Below are positions 6,297 through 13,853 of a stretch of DNA of 19,785 bases, piece by piece. The translations under genes were made by a program, and so were the position numbers. The DNA is from Ruminococcus sp. (GTDB taxonomy: Bacteria; Bacillota; Clostridia; Oscillospirales; Ruminococcaceae). The stretch's first letter is position 1, and every line of letters begins with the position of its first letter. Location: the NCBI GenBank assembly GCA_031262625.1, contig JAISHJ010000067.1, positions 1 through 19,785 of the forward strand, written 5' to 3'. Below the pieces are notes generated by a model that saw only the letters and a program-made list of their open reading frames with translations, was not told the DNA's origin and searched no databases.

Positions 6297-7862
6297 TTAT
6301 TCAAAATTGCCGCAATCAAGGAATATTTTATCTACGTGTTCGGTATTTTTCACCTTAGTGAAAAGACTGACAATCGGCGTTACAATTAACGTTATTATCA
6401 TTGCACCCGCACCGGCATTAATCGGCGAAGCAAGATTAAGCGGCAGAGATGCTGCGGCTTTTGTAAGTTCCGGGAAGAAGCCGAGACTGAATATAAACAT
6501 ATGGATAAGGGTTATACCGACACCGAGAGCAAAGCTTACCCACACGGCAGCGCGGGTGATTTTTTTTGAGAAAAGCCCGTACATGAAAGGCGCAAGGAAT
6601 GCACCTGCAAGCGCGCCCCACGAGATAGACATAAGCGTGGTAATATAGGTGTTCGGGTTAAGTGCGATTATTACGGAAATTAATAGGAATACCGCGATAA
6701 GAATACGCATTATGAGTACTTGTCTTTCGTCTGAAAGCCCTTTTTTCCAGTTCGGCTTGATAAGGTCTATAGTAATGGTTGAACCTGAAGTAAGGACGAG
6801 TGATGAAAGGGTTGACATAGAAGCGGAAAGCACCAGTACGACTACTACGCCGATTAAGAGTTCCGGTAAAGCAGATTTGAGCATTGCAGGGACAATTGAG
6901 TCATAGGCAAGCTTTCCGTTAACGCTTTGTATAAGTACACGCCCGGTAGAAACTGCTTCCTCATTTGTAGCAGAAGCAAAAAGCCGCCCGAATCCGCCCA
7001 TGAAGTATGAACCGCCCGCAACGACTAAAGCGAAAACGGTTGAGATGATAGTTCCGCGGGTAATAGAAGGCTTATCCTTTACCGCATAGAATTTCTGTAC
7101 CATCTGCGGTAAACCCCATGTTCCGAGGGATGTTAAGATTACAACGCCGAAAAGGTTAATCGGGTCAGGACCGAAAATTGTATTAAGTGTGTATTCCGGC
7201 ACATTGGCATCGGAAATTTTGCCCAGACCGAGAAGTGCTTCTGTCAAACCGCCTTTTGATTCAAGAACACATATTACAACTGCAACGATTCCCACAAGCA
7301 TTATTATGCCTTGGATAAAGTCGTTTATAGCAGTAGCCATATATCCGCCTGCGATAACATATACAGCAGTCAGCACCGCCATTGCGATAATACAAAATTC
7401 ATAAGGAATGTCAAATGCCATGTTAAAGAGACGTGATAAACCGTTATATACCGACGCGGTATAGGGTATAAGGAAAATAAATACAATCAGTGCCGCAACA
7501 GTTTTTAAGGACTTTGAGTCGTATCTTCTCTCGAAAAATTCCGGCATTGTCGCCGCATCAAGCACCTTTGACATATGTCTTGTGCGGTTTCCGAGGATTA
7601 TCCACGGGAGCATCGAGCCGAGAATAGCATTTCCCACACCGATCCAAGTCGCCGCCGCACCGTAACTCCAGCCGAATTGCCCTGCGTAACCGATAAAAAC
7701 AACCGCTGAAAAATATGATGTGCCGTAAGCGAACGCTGTAAACCAACTGCCGAGTGAACGCCCGCCGAGAACGAAAGACTCGACGCTGTTTGTATGCTTC
7801 CTGCACCAGAAGCCAATCCCAAGCATTATTATAATGTATATTGCCACAATTGCGTATAGCAT
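6297..7862 (-). CDS. Sodium:solute symporter (SSS family, PutP/PanF-like)
   Basis: 521 residues, almost wholly hydrophobic with about 13 predicted membrane helices. Family signatures are Tyr-Phe-Ser-Ala-Val-Val-Phe-Ile-Gly (50-58, in the first core helix), Ala-Gly-Gly-Tyr-Met-Ala-x-x-x-x-Asp-x-x-Gln (171-184), Leu-Pro-Gln-Met-Val-Gln-Lys-Phe (251-258) and a Ser/Thr-rich helix Ser-Ala-Ser-Met-Ser-Thr-Leu-Ser-Ser (346-354). The last carries the Na2-site hydroxyls in family members. It would import a solute with Na+; the substrate cannot be read from sequence, and proline, pantothenate or an organic acid are possible. It is a single-gene unit convergent with the carboxyltransferase cluster, with its own promoter at 7942-7970 and a palindrome in the leader. 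An AAAGG site lies 11 bases before the start. Confidence 0.9.
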   Translation of the reverse strand: MLYAIVAIYIIIMLGIGFWCRKHTNSVESFVLGGRSLGSWFTAFAYGTSYFSAVVFIGYAGQFGWSYGAAATWIGVGNAILGSMLPWIILGNRTRHMSKVLDAATMPEFFERRYDSKSLKTVAALIVFIFLIPYTASVYNGLSRLFNMAFDIPYEFCIIAMAVLTAVYVIAGGYMATAINDFIQGIIMLVGIVAVVICVLESKGGLTEALLGLGKISDANVPEYTLNTIFGPDPINLFGVVILTSLGTWGLPQMVQKFYAVKDKPSITRGTIISTVFALVVAGGSYFMGGFGRLFASATNEEAVSTGRVLIQSVNGKLAYDSIVPAMLKSALPELLIGVVVVLVLSASMSTLSSLVLTSGSTITIDLIKPNWKKGLSDERQVLIMRILIAVFLLISVIIALNPNTYITTLMSISWGALAGAFLAPFMYGLFSKKITRAAVWVSFALGVGITLIHMFIFSLGFFPELTKAAASLPLNLASPINAGAGAMIITLIVTPIVSLFTKVKNTEHVDKIFLDCGNFE

Positions 7863-7900
7863 GAACCGAAAAACCTTTCATCGGAAATTAGAATTTGTTA

Positions 7901-7924
7901 CGTTAATGCATTATTGTATTAACG
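7901..7924 (-). promoter_or_regulatory. Palindromic operator-like site in the symporter leader
   Basis: CGTTAAT (7901-7907) and ATTAACG (7918-7924) form perfect 7-bp inverted arms separated by 10 bases. The site lies between the predicted transcription start (near 7936 on the minus strand) and the start codon at 7862, a typical position for a repressor roadblock. The regulator is not identified. Confidence 0.5.
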
Positions 7925-7941
7925 CAGTAAAGTACTATATA

Positions 7942-7970
7942 ATAATATCATAAAACTCTGATTTTGTCAA
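7942..7970 (-). promoter_or_regulatory. Sigma-A promoter of the symporter gene
   Basis: On the minus strand: TTGACA (7970-7965), a 17-nt spacer, then TATTAT (7947-7942). The -35 is a perfect consensus and the -10 matches at five of six positions. It drives a leader of about 70 nt to the ATG at 7862. Confidence 0.85.
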
Positions 7971-8061
7971 GTAAATTTTCACGAAAATTGTAAATTTTTA
8001 ATTAATTTAAAGTAAACAACACTGAACTTTGAATATTTTTACTAACTTCTATGAAAAAAGC

Positions 8062-8090
8062 TTGACATACTATATATTCTGTGTTATAAT
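8062..8090 (+). promoter_or_regulatory. Consensus extended -10 sigma-A promoter
   Basis: TTGACA (8062-8067), a 17-nt spacer, then TATAAT (8085-8090), with TGT directly upstream of the -10 as an extended element. Both hexamers are perfect consensus, so this should be a strong constitutive promoter. It is divergent from the symporter promoter; their -35 boxes are about 90 bases apart. The AT-rich stretch 7971-8061 between them shows no other structure I can support. Confidence 0.92.
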
Positions 8091-8155
8091 TATTGAGGGA
8101 AGTCATAGATTATTTTATTTAATGAAAAATTATTACTTCCTAAATTGTTATATAT

Positions 8156-8899
8156 ATGAATAAGAAGACCTTCCCCGCGTATCTGCAAGCACTTCGCGTC
8201 AGATATTACAAACGGCTCTTAATTGCGCTCTTCCCTGCCGAAGCGTTTATCTTTGCGGCATTTATCGTAACGGTATTTTTTGTAATTCCGGGCGGATCTG
8301 ATGTTTTACGCGTGATTAACAGGCTCATACTTTCGGGTATGTCGCTGTCGCTTTTATACGCTTTTATCGTGTATGTTATCGGCGAGAAATTAATTACCCT
8401 CCACTTAAATATGCATAAATCCTACTCTTTTATACAAATTAATGAAAAGAGTTTGGTTGTTTCGGTATATTCGGGGATGGATATATTTACTAAAAACGTT
8501 TATAAGAAGCTTTGGGTATGTGACATTCGCGATATCGACGACATAATAATTCGTAACAACCATATCACTTTCAAGTTAACACGCGGTGAAAAGTCTGCTC
8601 GCTTCTACAGCGAACCCGCAGATCGGCTTAAGTTTCATGCTACCGATAACGAAATCGTTTTTGACGACTTTACTGTCGAGAACAGCGGTACAGCAGTCAG
8701 AAAGTTCACCGTTTCCGACGACTTCGCTCTCTCCCTTCGCATAGCACAGCGAATCTTTCTCGTTGCCGGAAACGTCCGCGAAAGAGAAGCACGCAGAGCG
8801 CGTTTCCGTCAGGAAATGTTAGAACGCGCCGCAAAAGCTAAAAGGTTTACCCGACTTCGCGACAGATGGCGCCCCGAAATTAAAAGGATTACACGATAA
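8156..8899 (+). CDS. Unrecognised membrane protein with two N-terminal helices
   Basis: 247 residues, not recognised. Two adjacent hydrophobic helices (about 20-44 and 52-76) form a hairpin. A beta-rich cytoplasmic segment follows (about 90-175), whose layout recalls bacterial PH-like domains of the YcxB kind, though I cannot establish homology. The C-terminus (205-247) is a strongly charged Arg/Lys/Glu helix, possibly a coiled coil or nucleic-acid or membrane-surface contact. It follows a consensus promoter with a leader of about 60 nt, yet there is no Shine-Dalgarno sequence in the 15 bases before the ATG; GAGGGAAG at 8095-8102 is too far away. It lies 43 bases before a YkgJ-like gene and is probably co-transcribed with it. 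The frame and codon use look like a real gene. Confidence 0.8.
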   Translation: MNKKTFPAYLQALRVRYYKRLLIALFPAEAFIFAAFIVTVFFVIPGGSDVLRVINRLILSGMSLSLLYAFIVYVIGEKLITLHLNMHKSYSFIQINEKSLVVSVYSGMDIFTKNVYKKLWVCDIRDIDDIIIRNNHITFKLTRGEKSARFYSEPADRLKFHATDNEIVFDDFTVENSGTAVRKFTVSDDFALSLRIAQRIFLVAGNVREREARRARFRQEMLERAAKAKRFTRLRDRWRPEIKRITR

Positions 8900-8942
8900 C
8901 ATCTTCGGGAACAATCTCTGCGTTAACATTTTTGGAGTTTTC

Positions 8943-9458
8943 ATGTCACTTACAGATTCCCTGCTTTCCGGAGACGATTGCAAAAATTGCAGACTTTGCT
9001 GTTGGTTCACAAAATATGATTTATGGGAAACCCCGGTTATTGACGACAGCTTACGCGAAATTATATCGGAGCGTTACCCTGAGACAAAGTTTGTGTCACG
9101 CGACAAGGGCAGCTACGTATTCGTAATGACGGAAACACCTCAGACCGACCCGCTTTTTGCCGACCATCCCGAACCGACACGATTTGACTGCCCGATGTTA
9201 AGTACTGACGGATGCAGATTAGGCAACGACAAACCCTTTGAATGTCAGATATGGCCATATAGAATTATGTCGCAGGAAGGGAAGCTTCTCATATCATTAT
9301 CGCTTCTCTGCAAGCCGATATGCGAAAACAGTTTTACATCGGTTATATCACTGCTAAAAAGCGGACTTGCGGATAAAATTATTGCTTATTCAAAAATTCA
9401 CCCATGTATAATTAAAGAATACACCGACGGTTATCCGATTTTGATGTATATAAAATAA
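8943..9458 (+). CDS. YkgJ family cysteine-cluster protein
   Basis: 171 residues. A Cys-x2-Cys-x2-Cys-Cys cluster at 13, 16, 19 and 20 is followed by Asp-Cys-Pro-Met-Leu with Cys83, then Cys91, Cys101 in Phe-Glu-Cys-x-Ile-x-Pro, and further cysteines at 123, 127 and 155. This is the pattern of the YkgJ/UPF0153 (CxxCxxCC) family, predicted to bind zinc or an iron-sulfur cluster; the biochemical role is not established. There is no signal peptide, so it should be cytoplasmic. GGAG at 8934-8937, five bases before the ATG at 8943, fixes the start. The gene is followed after 25 bases by tmcAL. Confidence 0.85.
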   Translation: MSLTDSLLSGDDCKNCRLCCWFTKYDLWETPVIDDSLREIISERYPETKFVSRDKGSYVFVMTETPQTDPLFADHPEPTRFDCPMLSTDGCRLGNDKPFECQIWPYRIMSQEGKLLISLSLLCKPICENSFTSVISLLKSGLADKIIAYSKIHPCIIKEYTDGYPILMYIK

Positions 9459-9483
9459 ATGAATTAGAAAGAGCTTCTCCAAT

Positions 9484-10791
9484 ATGAAAACATTCGGTAT
9501 CATTGCTGAGTACAATCCTTTCCACAACGGTCACAAATACCATATAGACCAAGTTCGCGCAGCAGGAGCAACTCATATCGTTGCGATTATGAGCGGTAAC
9601 TACGTTCAGCGCGGTGATGTTGCTTTAATCGACAAATTCCGCCGTGCAGAAATCGCGGTACAAAACGGTGTTGACCTTGTAATTGAACTTCCTGTAACCT
9701 ATTCCCTTGCTTCCGCAGAGCTTTTCGCTCGCTCCGGGATGATGATGCTGGGAGCGCTGGGGTGTGTTGACGGAATATCTTTCGGAGCGGAAAATCCCTC
9801 GCTTGCGATGCTTCAAAATGCTGCAGAAGCTTCCTCAAAAGCATCAACCCCCGATAAAATACGTCCGCTTTTAGAACAGGGTATGTCCTACCCTCAAGCC
9901 GTACAGCAGATTATCGGTCTTGAAGCAGGACCGCTTGTTGCCGAAGTCTTCGACGACCCTAACAATACCCTTGCTGTCGAATATATAAAATCTCTTTCAT
10001 ATCTTAATCTTGATTTTGAAGTTCTGCCGATTAAACGTGCAGGTGTACCTCACAATTCGGAGGAGACTTCCGAAAACTACGCTTCCGCTTCAAAAATCAG
10101 ACAGATGATAGAGGATGACGAAGATATATCCGCATTTGTTCCCGCCGAAACGCTTGAAACGGTTAAGGAATACGAAGAAAACGAAAATCTCTGTTACTTT
10201 GATAACCTCGAACGTGAACTCCTTTGTCTGCTTCGTAAAGCAGTTCCCCAACAGTTTACAATGCTCCCGGATGTAGGGCAGGGACTTGAAAATCGTCTCT
10301 TTGAAGCCGGAAAAGCCGCAACCTCCCTTGACGAATTCCTCGAATTTGTTAAGACAAAGCGTTACACTATGGCAAGAATCCGCAGAATTCTCCTTGCATT
10401 CTACATTGGGTCGTTAAGTTCCGACCTTATGATGCCGCCGGCATTCGGGCGTATACTCGCGTTTAACGATCGCGGAGTAGAGATAATTAAGGCTTCCCGC
10501 GAAAAAAATAAAGAGAAACCAAACCGCCTTGCGATTCCGTTCTCTTCTGATATTAAGGAACTTTATACTTCACCGATTCCTGCCGCAAAACGTTTTATAC
10601 AGCTAACAACTCTTTCAACAGACCTTTATGCTCTCGCTTCCCGTAACATCAGACGCAGCGGCGGCGACTTTACCGCAAAAATAGGTAAACTCACAACCGT
10701 TGAAATTTCCGAAAATACCGCTCCTGCCGCTCCCTCCGGCATTGAAGTTACCCAAGGCGGCAAGGCGCAGGAAAATCCTACAGAAGAATAA
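9484..10791 (+). CDS. tmcAL: tRNA(Met) cytidine acetate ligase TmcAL
   Basis: 435 residues, slightly longer than the roughly 400-415 usual for the family. The N-terminal nucleotidyltransferase-like domain shows Gly-Ile-Ile-Ala-Glu-Tyr-Asn-Pro-Phe-His-Asn-Gly-His (5-17) with the ATP-binding HxGH motif at 14-17. Met-Ser-Gly-Asn-Tyr-Val-Gln-Arg-Gly-Asp (36-45) and Lys-Phe-Arg-Arg-Ala-Glu (51-56) follow, and Ser-Phe-Gly-Ala-Glu at 99-103 corresponds to the family's SFGSE. Firmicute TmcAL (formerly YlbM) activates acetate with ATP and acetylates the wobble cytidine of elongator tRNA(Met). The last about 25 residues are Ala/Pro/Glu-rich and look disordered. The ribosome site is modest (GAAAGAG, about 10 bases upstream). 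It is flanked by the YkgJ-like gene and a secreted-protein gene in the same direction. Confidence 0.94.
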   Translation: MKTFGIIAEYNPFHNGHKYHIDQVRAAGATHIVAIMSGNYVQRGDVALIDKFRRAEIAVQNGVDLVIELPVTYSLASAELFARSGMMMLGALGCVDGISFGAENPSLAMLQNAAEASSKASTPDKIRPLLEQGMSYPQAVQQIIGLEAGPLVAEVFDDPNNTLAVEYIKSLSYLNLDFEVLPIKRAGVPHNSEETSENYASASKIRQMIEDDEDISAFVPAETLETVKEYEENENLCYFDNLERELLCLLRKAVPQQFTMLPDVGQGLENRLFEAGKAATSLDEFLEFVKTKRYTMARIRRILLAFYIGSLSSDLMMPPAFGRILAFNDRGVEIIKASREKNKEKPNRLAIPFSSDIKELYTSPIPAAKRFIQLTTLSTDLYALASRNIRRSGGDFTAKIGKLTTVEISENTAPAAPSGIEVTQGGKAQENPTEE

Positions 10792-10836
10792 CTCACCATA
10801 CAAATATATGTTGAAAAAAAGATCGGAGATGCTTTT

Positions 10837-12249
10837 ATGAAAAAAAGAACACTGTCCGTTGCGCTTGCAGCAGTTACCGCATTTTCCCTCGCTGTTCCGG
10901 CGGTTGTAGTTAATGCCGCAGATGAAGACTATATCCCCAGTTCAGGTCACCGTTACGCATCTGAATTTGTATACGGAGATACTATTTACTTTTATCCCAA
11001 CCTTGAAGCATACTACGAATTTAACAGCATTCCTCCTTTATATACAAAGGCACCTCAAAATGCATATTCAGCCGACAGATTCTATTACTTTGACAACACG
11101 ACAGGAAACTATGTTGAATCCTCGCAAAGAGATAGAGCGGGTGTTTACCGTATAATCGGCAGTTACATTTCAGGCAGCGGTTCGCAATACACCTCTTATC
11201 GTGCCGGAAACGGTCTTTACTACCCCACACTTGAGATGGCACAACAGCATACCGGTACCGGTGCTCGTGTATCAACGATACTCAGAGCCGGAAGCGGAGT
11301 ATATTTTTCCACCTACAGCGGTAACTACTACTCCACCTATGCAAACGCTCTGTCCGGTTCTGCCGGAAACGCAAGTTATGTCATGATGTTAATTAACGGA
11401 ACATATTATGACTACATCAGCACCCCTCTTTTCCAGAATACCATTACTAATAAGTACTATTTTACAGAAGCAGAAGCGAAAGCCGCAAATCCTAAAGGTA
11501 AGATTAAAACTTCTTCAACTCCTACACAGGGCTACTATTTCAACCGTGCAACAGGACGTTTTTATATTCTTCAGGCAGATGCTGTAAACGCTACAAGGAA
11601 TGAAGAAGATGTTATTGCGGCAACAAGCTACGCATACGGCGGCTCATACTACTATAACGGAGTATATAATCCTTTCTACACTACTCCCACAACGCCTTCA
11701 ACTTCAAACAGCAACACAACCGATGCATACTTACTTAACAACAAATCATACACAGGCTGGACACGTCTTGCAAACTACATTAACGGGCGCAGAGACGGTT
11801 CTGATGTCAGCATTGACATGAACAAACAGCTTACTGTACCTAAGACATTCTTTGACGATATTAAGCTTAAGGATGTTGATGTTACTTTCGTTAACGGAAA
11901 CGGCTCTCGTCTGACAATTAACGGTGCTGACTTAACCGATACGAAAGCAATTAACGTCAGCGTTACTTACGGCTCTTCTAATATACCCTCGTCGGTAATA
12001 AATTCCTATAAAGACGGCGCATTAAGCGCATCGCAGATGATAATCGGCGACGACAGCAGTTTCGGCGTAAACAGTAACCTTTCTGTTGCTTTCAATAAAT
12101 CCCGTTCCGGAAAGACAGTAAGAATTTACCGCTATAATAGATCTTCCGGCAAACTTTCTCTTGTTGATTCATCCGTTATCGGTACAGACGGGCGTGCAAC
12201 CTTCTCTATAAGCCGCGGCGGCGACTACTGCGCAATAATATTAAAGTAA
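10837..12249 (+). CDS. Secreted tyrosine-rich repeat protein of unknown function
   Basis: 470 residues, not recognised. A clear signal peptide (Lys2-Lys3-Arg4, hydrophobic 7-24) ends in Val-Asn-Ala, with cleavage expected after residue 27. Residues 35-285 are very rich in Tyr, Ser, Thr, Gly and Asn. They contain recurring units of the form Tyr-Phe-x-x-x-(Ser/Thr)-Gly-x-(Tyr/Phe)-Tyr near 83-92, 156-165 and 233-243, each followed by an Ala-containing helix-like segment. A Thr/Pro/Ser linker (281-297) leads to a beta-rich C-terminal domain (about 300-470) that ends in Gly-Gly-Asp-Tyr-Cys-Ala-Ile-Ile. I see no LPxTG sorting signal, dockerin or transmembrane anchor, so it may be released or bound to the wall non-covalently. 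GGAG at about 10826-10829 supports the start. It could be a surface or adhesion/glycan-binding protein, but that is a guess. Confidence 0.82.
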   Translation: MKKRTLSVALAAVTAFSLAVPAVVVNAADEDYIPSSGHRYASEFVYGDTIYFYPNLEAYYEFNSIPPLYTKAPQNAYSADRFYYFDNTTGNYVESSQRDRAGVYRIIGSYISGSGSQYTSYRAGNGLYYPTLEMAQQHTGTGARVSTILRAGSGVYFSTYSGNYYSTYANALSGSAGNASYVMMLINGTYYDYISTPLFQNTITNKYYFTEAEAKAANPKGKIKTSSTPTQGYYFNRATGRFYILQADAVNATRNEEDVIAATSYAYGGSYYYNGVYNPFYTTPTTPSTSNSNTTDAYLLNNKSYTGWTRLANYINGRRDGSDVSIDMNKQLTVPKTFFDDIKLKDVDVTFVNGNGSRLTINGADLTDTKAINVSVTYGSSNIPSSVINSYKDGALSASQMIIGDDSSFGVNSNLSVAFNKSRSGKTVRIYRYNRSSGKLSLVDSSVIGTDGRATFSISRGGDYCAIILK

Positions 12250-12259
12250 TTTAAGATGA

Positions 12260-12297
12260 TTACCCCGCAATGAAAATTCATTAACATTGCGGGGTAA
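12260..12297 (+). terminator. Strong hairpin after the secreted-protein gene, probable terminator
   Basis: A perfect 13-bp stem (12260-12272 with 12285-12297) containing a GC-rich core, with a 12-nt loop. It starts 11 bases after the stop codon. The bases after it (ATTCAG) are not a T run, so termination may be weak or the hairpin may mainly protect the 3' end of the transcript. Confidence 0.6.
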
Positions 12298-12301
12298 ATT
12301 C

Positions 12302-12363
12302 AGAACTTGTATTCATCGACAAAAGACGGCTTATGACAGTCGGTTTCAATGAATACAACTTCT
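12302..12363. repeat. 62-nt inverted repeat with 15-nt arms upstream of cca
   Basis: Arms 12302-12316 and 12349-12363 are complementary at 14 of 15 positions; the single mismatch is C12306/C12359. The 32-nt centre can fold further: CGAC 12317-12320 with GTCG 12339-12342. No T run follows on either strand. The structure lies between the hairpin at 12260-12297 and the cca start, so it may be a structured mRNA leader or a DNA element. Confidence 0.7.
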
Positions 12364-12395
12364 CAGCTAAATACCTTTAAGCGGGTGTTTTAAGA

Positions 12396-13754
12396 GTGTT
12401 AATTAATCTACCGGCACAGGTGCGGGAAGTTTTGCAAAAGCTGTCCGACGCCGGCTTTGAAGGCTATATCGTCGGCGGATGCGTAAGGGATTCACTCCTC
12501 GGTGAAGATCCGAAGGATTTTGACGTCTGCACAAATGCCCTTCCCGAACAGATTAAGACGGTTTTTTCGGAGTACCGCACAGTCGATACAGGGGTTAAGC
12601 ACGGCACAGTTACTGTACTCATAGAAAAAATGCCGATTGAATGTACTACCTATCGTCTTGACGGGAAATATTCCGACGGAAGACACCCGGATTCGGTGTT
12701 CTTTACCGATAGTCTCAGCGAAGACCTTGCCAGACGCGATTTCACCGTCAACGCTATGGCGTTTAATCCTAAGGATGGGCTTATTGACTTGTTCGGCGGG
12801 CAAAAAGACCTTTTTGCCCGGGTTTTGCGTTGCGTTGGAGATGCTGACACACGCTTTGAGGAAGACGGACTTCGCATAATGCGCGCTTTGCGTTTTTTAT
12901 CGGTGCTTGATTTTGTACCCGATAATTTCACTGCGGCTGCAATTTTCAGAAAAACAGAACTTCTCCGCGCTATTTCAAAAGAACGCATTGCGAAGGAACT
13001 TATCCTTCTTGTATGCGGACGAAATGCTTCGGCGGTGCTTGAGCGTTATTCGGATGTCTTTTCGGAGATTATACCCGAAATTAAGCCTATGGTTGGTTTT
13101 GAACAGCATAGTAAATATCATATATATGATGTGTGGAAGCACACGGCAGTAGCCGTCGGAGCATCAAAGCCCGATAAAAATGTAAGGCTTGCGCTTTTAT
13201 TCCACGACATAGGCAAACCATCATGTTTCAGGCAGGATGCAACAGGTGCGGGACATTTTTCCGGTCATGAAGAGGTCGGCGCAGAAATGACCGATAAAAT
13301 TTTACGCAGACTCAAAATGGATAATCAGACAATTTCTACAGTGAATCTTCTTGTTCGCAATCATTATATCACCCCTGTTGCCGACCGTACATCCGTTAAA
13401 AAGTTACTCAGTGAAATAGGCTATCAAAACTGGAAACTTTTAGCCGAAGTTTTGCACGGTGACAATATGGCTAAACGTAGTATGTGTTTTGAACGCATAC
13501 CCATAATAGAACAGATGAAGTCTATCGCTGACGATATTATCGAAAGCCGCGAGTGTTACACAGTCGGGATGCTTCATATCGACGGAACGAAGATTTCCGA
13601 ACTGGGCGCGACCGGGCGGGATATTCGCCGTATACTTAATTCGCTGTTAACCGACGTAATTAATGACGTTATTCCGAATACTTCAACCGCACTGTTACAG
13701 CGCGCAAAGGAAATCTACCGTAATATCAGACTCGGCAGTGTCTATTACGGCTAA
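12396..13754 (+). CDS. cca: CCA tRNA nucleotidyltransferase (class II, with HD domain)
   Basis: 452 residues from a GTG start at 12396, preceded by GGGTG (12383-12387) eight bases upstream; the N-terminal sequence (Leu-Pro-x-x-Val) fits family starts. The head domain shows Val-Gly-Gly-Cys-Val-Arg-Asp (26-32), the metal-binding Asp-Phe-Asp (41-43) and Arg-Arg-Asp-Phe-Thr-Val-Asn-Ala (113-120). The neck has Asp-Gly-Leu-Arg-Ile-x-Arg-Ala-x-Arg-Phe (157-167), which reads the incoming CTP/ATP. The C-terminal part has an HD-type signature, Phe-His-Asp-Ile-Gly-Lys-Pro (269-275), with His249, His287 and His291 nearby, as in bacterial enzymes with phosphohydrolase-like tails. It would add or repair the 3' CCA of tRNAs without a template. 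A poly(A) polymerase is a less likely reading. The preceding 62-nt inverted repeat may form part of its leader. Confidence 0.94.
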   Translation: MLINLPAQVREVLQKLSDAGFEGYIVGGCVRDSLLGEDPKDFDVCTNALPEQIKTVFSEYRTVDTGVKHGTVTVLIEKMPIECTTYRLDGKYSDGRHPDSVFFTDSLSEDLARRDFTVNAMAFNPKDGLIDLFGGQKDLFARVLRCVGDADTRFEEDGLRIMRALRFLSVLDFVPDNFTAAAIFRKTELLRAISKERIAKELILLVCGRNASAVLERYSDVFSEIIPEIKPMVGFEQHSKYHIYDVWKHTAVAVGASKPDKNVRLALLFHDIGKPSCFRQDATGAGHFSGHEEVGAEMTDKILRRLKMDNQTISTVNLLVRNHYITPVADRTSVKKLLSEIGYQNWKLLAEVLHGDNMAKRSMCFERIPIIEQMKSIADDIIESRECYTVGMLHIDGTKISELGATGRDIRRILNSLLTDVINDVIPNTSTALLQRAKEIYRNIRLGSVYYG

Positions 13755-13765
13755 AAAAAGATAAG

Positions 13766-13790
13766 TCTATAGTTGATCTAATCTATAGTT
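13766..13790 (+). repeat. Short direct repeat TCTATAGTT x2 upstream of the TPR lipoprotein gene
   Basis: TCTATAGTT occurs at 13766-13774 and 13782-13790, a 16-base period, each copy containing the palindrome CTATAG. TATACT at 13791-13796 could be a -10 box, but no -35 lies at normal spacing. This may be a regulator-dependent promoter region or chance in AT-rich sequence. Confidence 0.4.
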
Positions 13791-13853
13791 TATACTGCGG
13801 ATAAACTAATTTGTGGTTTTATTACAGATAGCCTGACAAAAAGTGGTGAATAA

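Noticed and set aside
10837..12249. Dockerin-like calcium-binding repeat in the secreted protein
   Set aside because: Asp/Asn-rich pieces exist near residues 318-328, but there is no paired 22-residue dockerin repeat with regular Asp spacing.
12302..12363. Inverted repeat before cca read as a terminator or as a short insertion element
   Set aside because: No T run on either strand, no flanking target duplication and no coding content.
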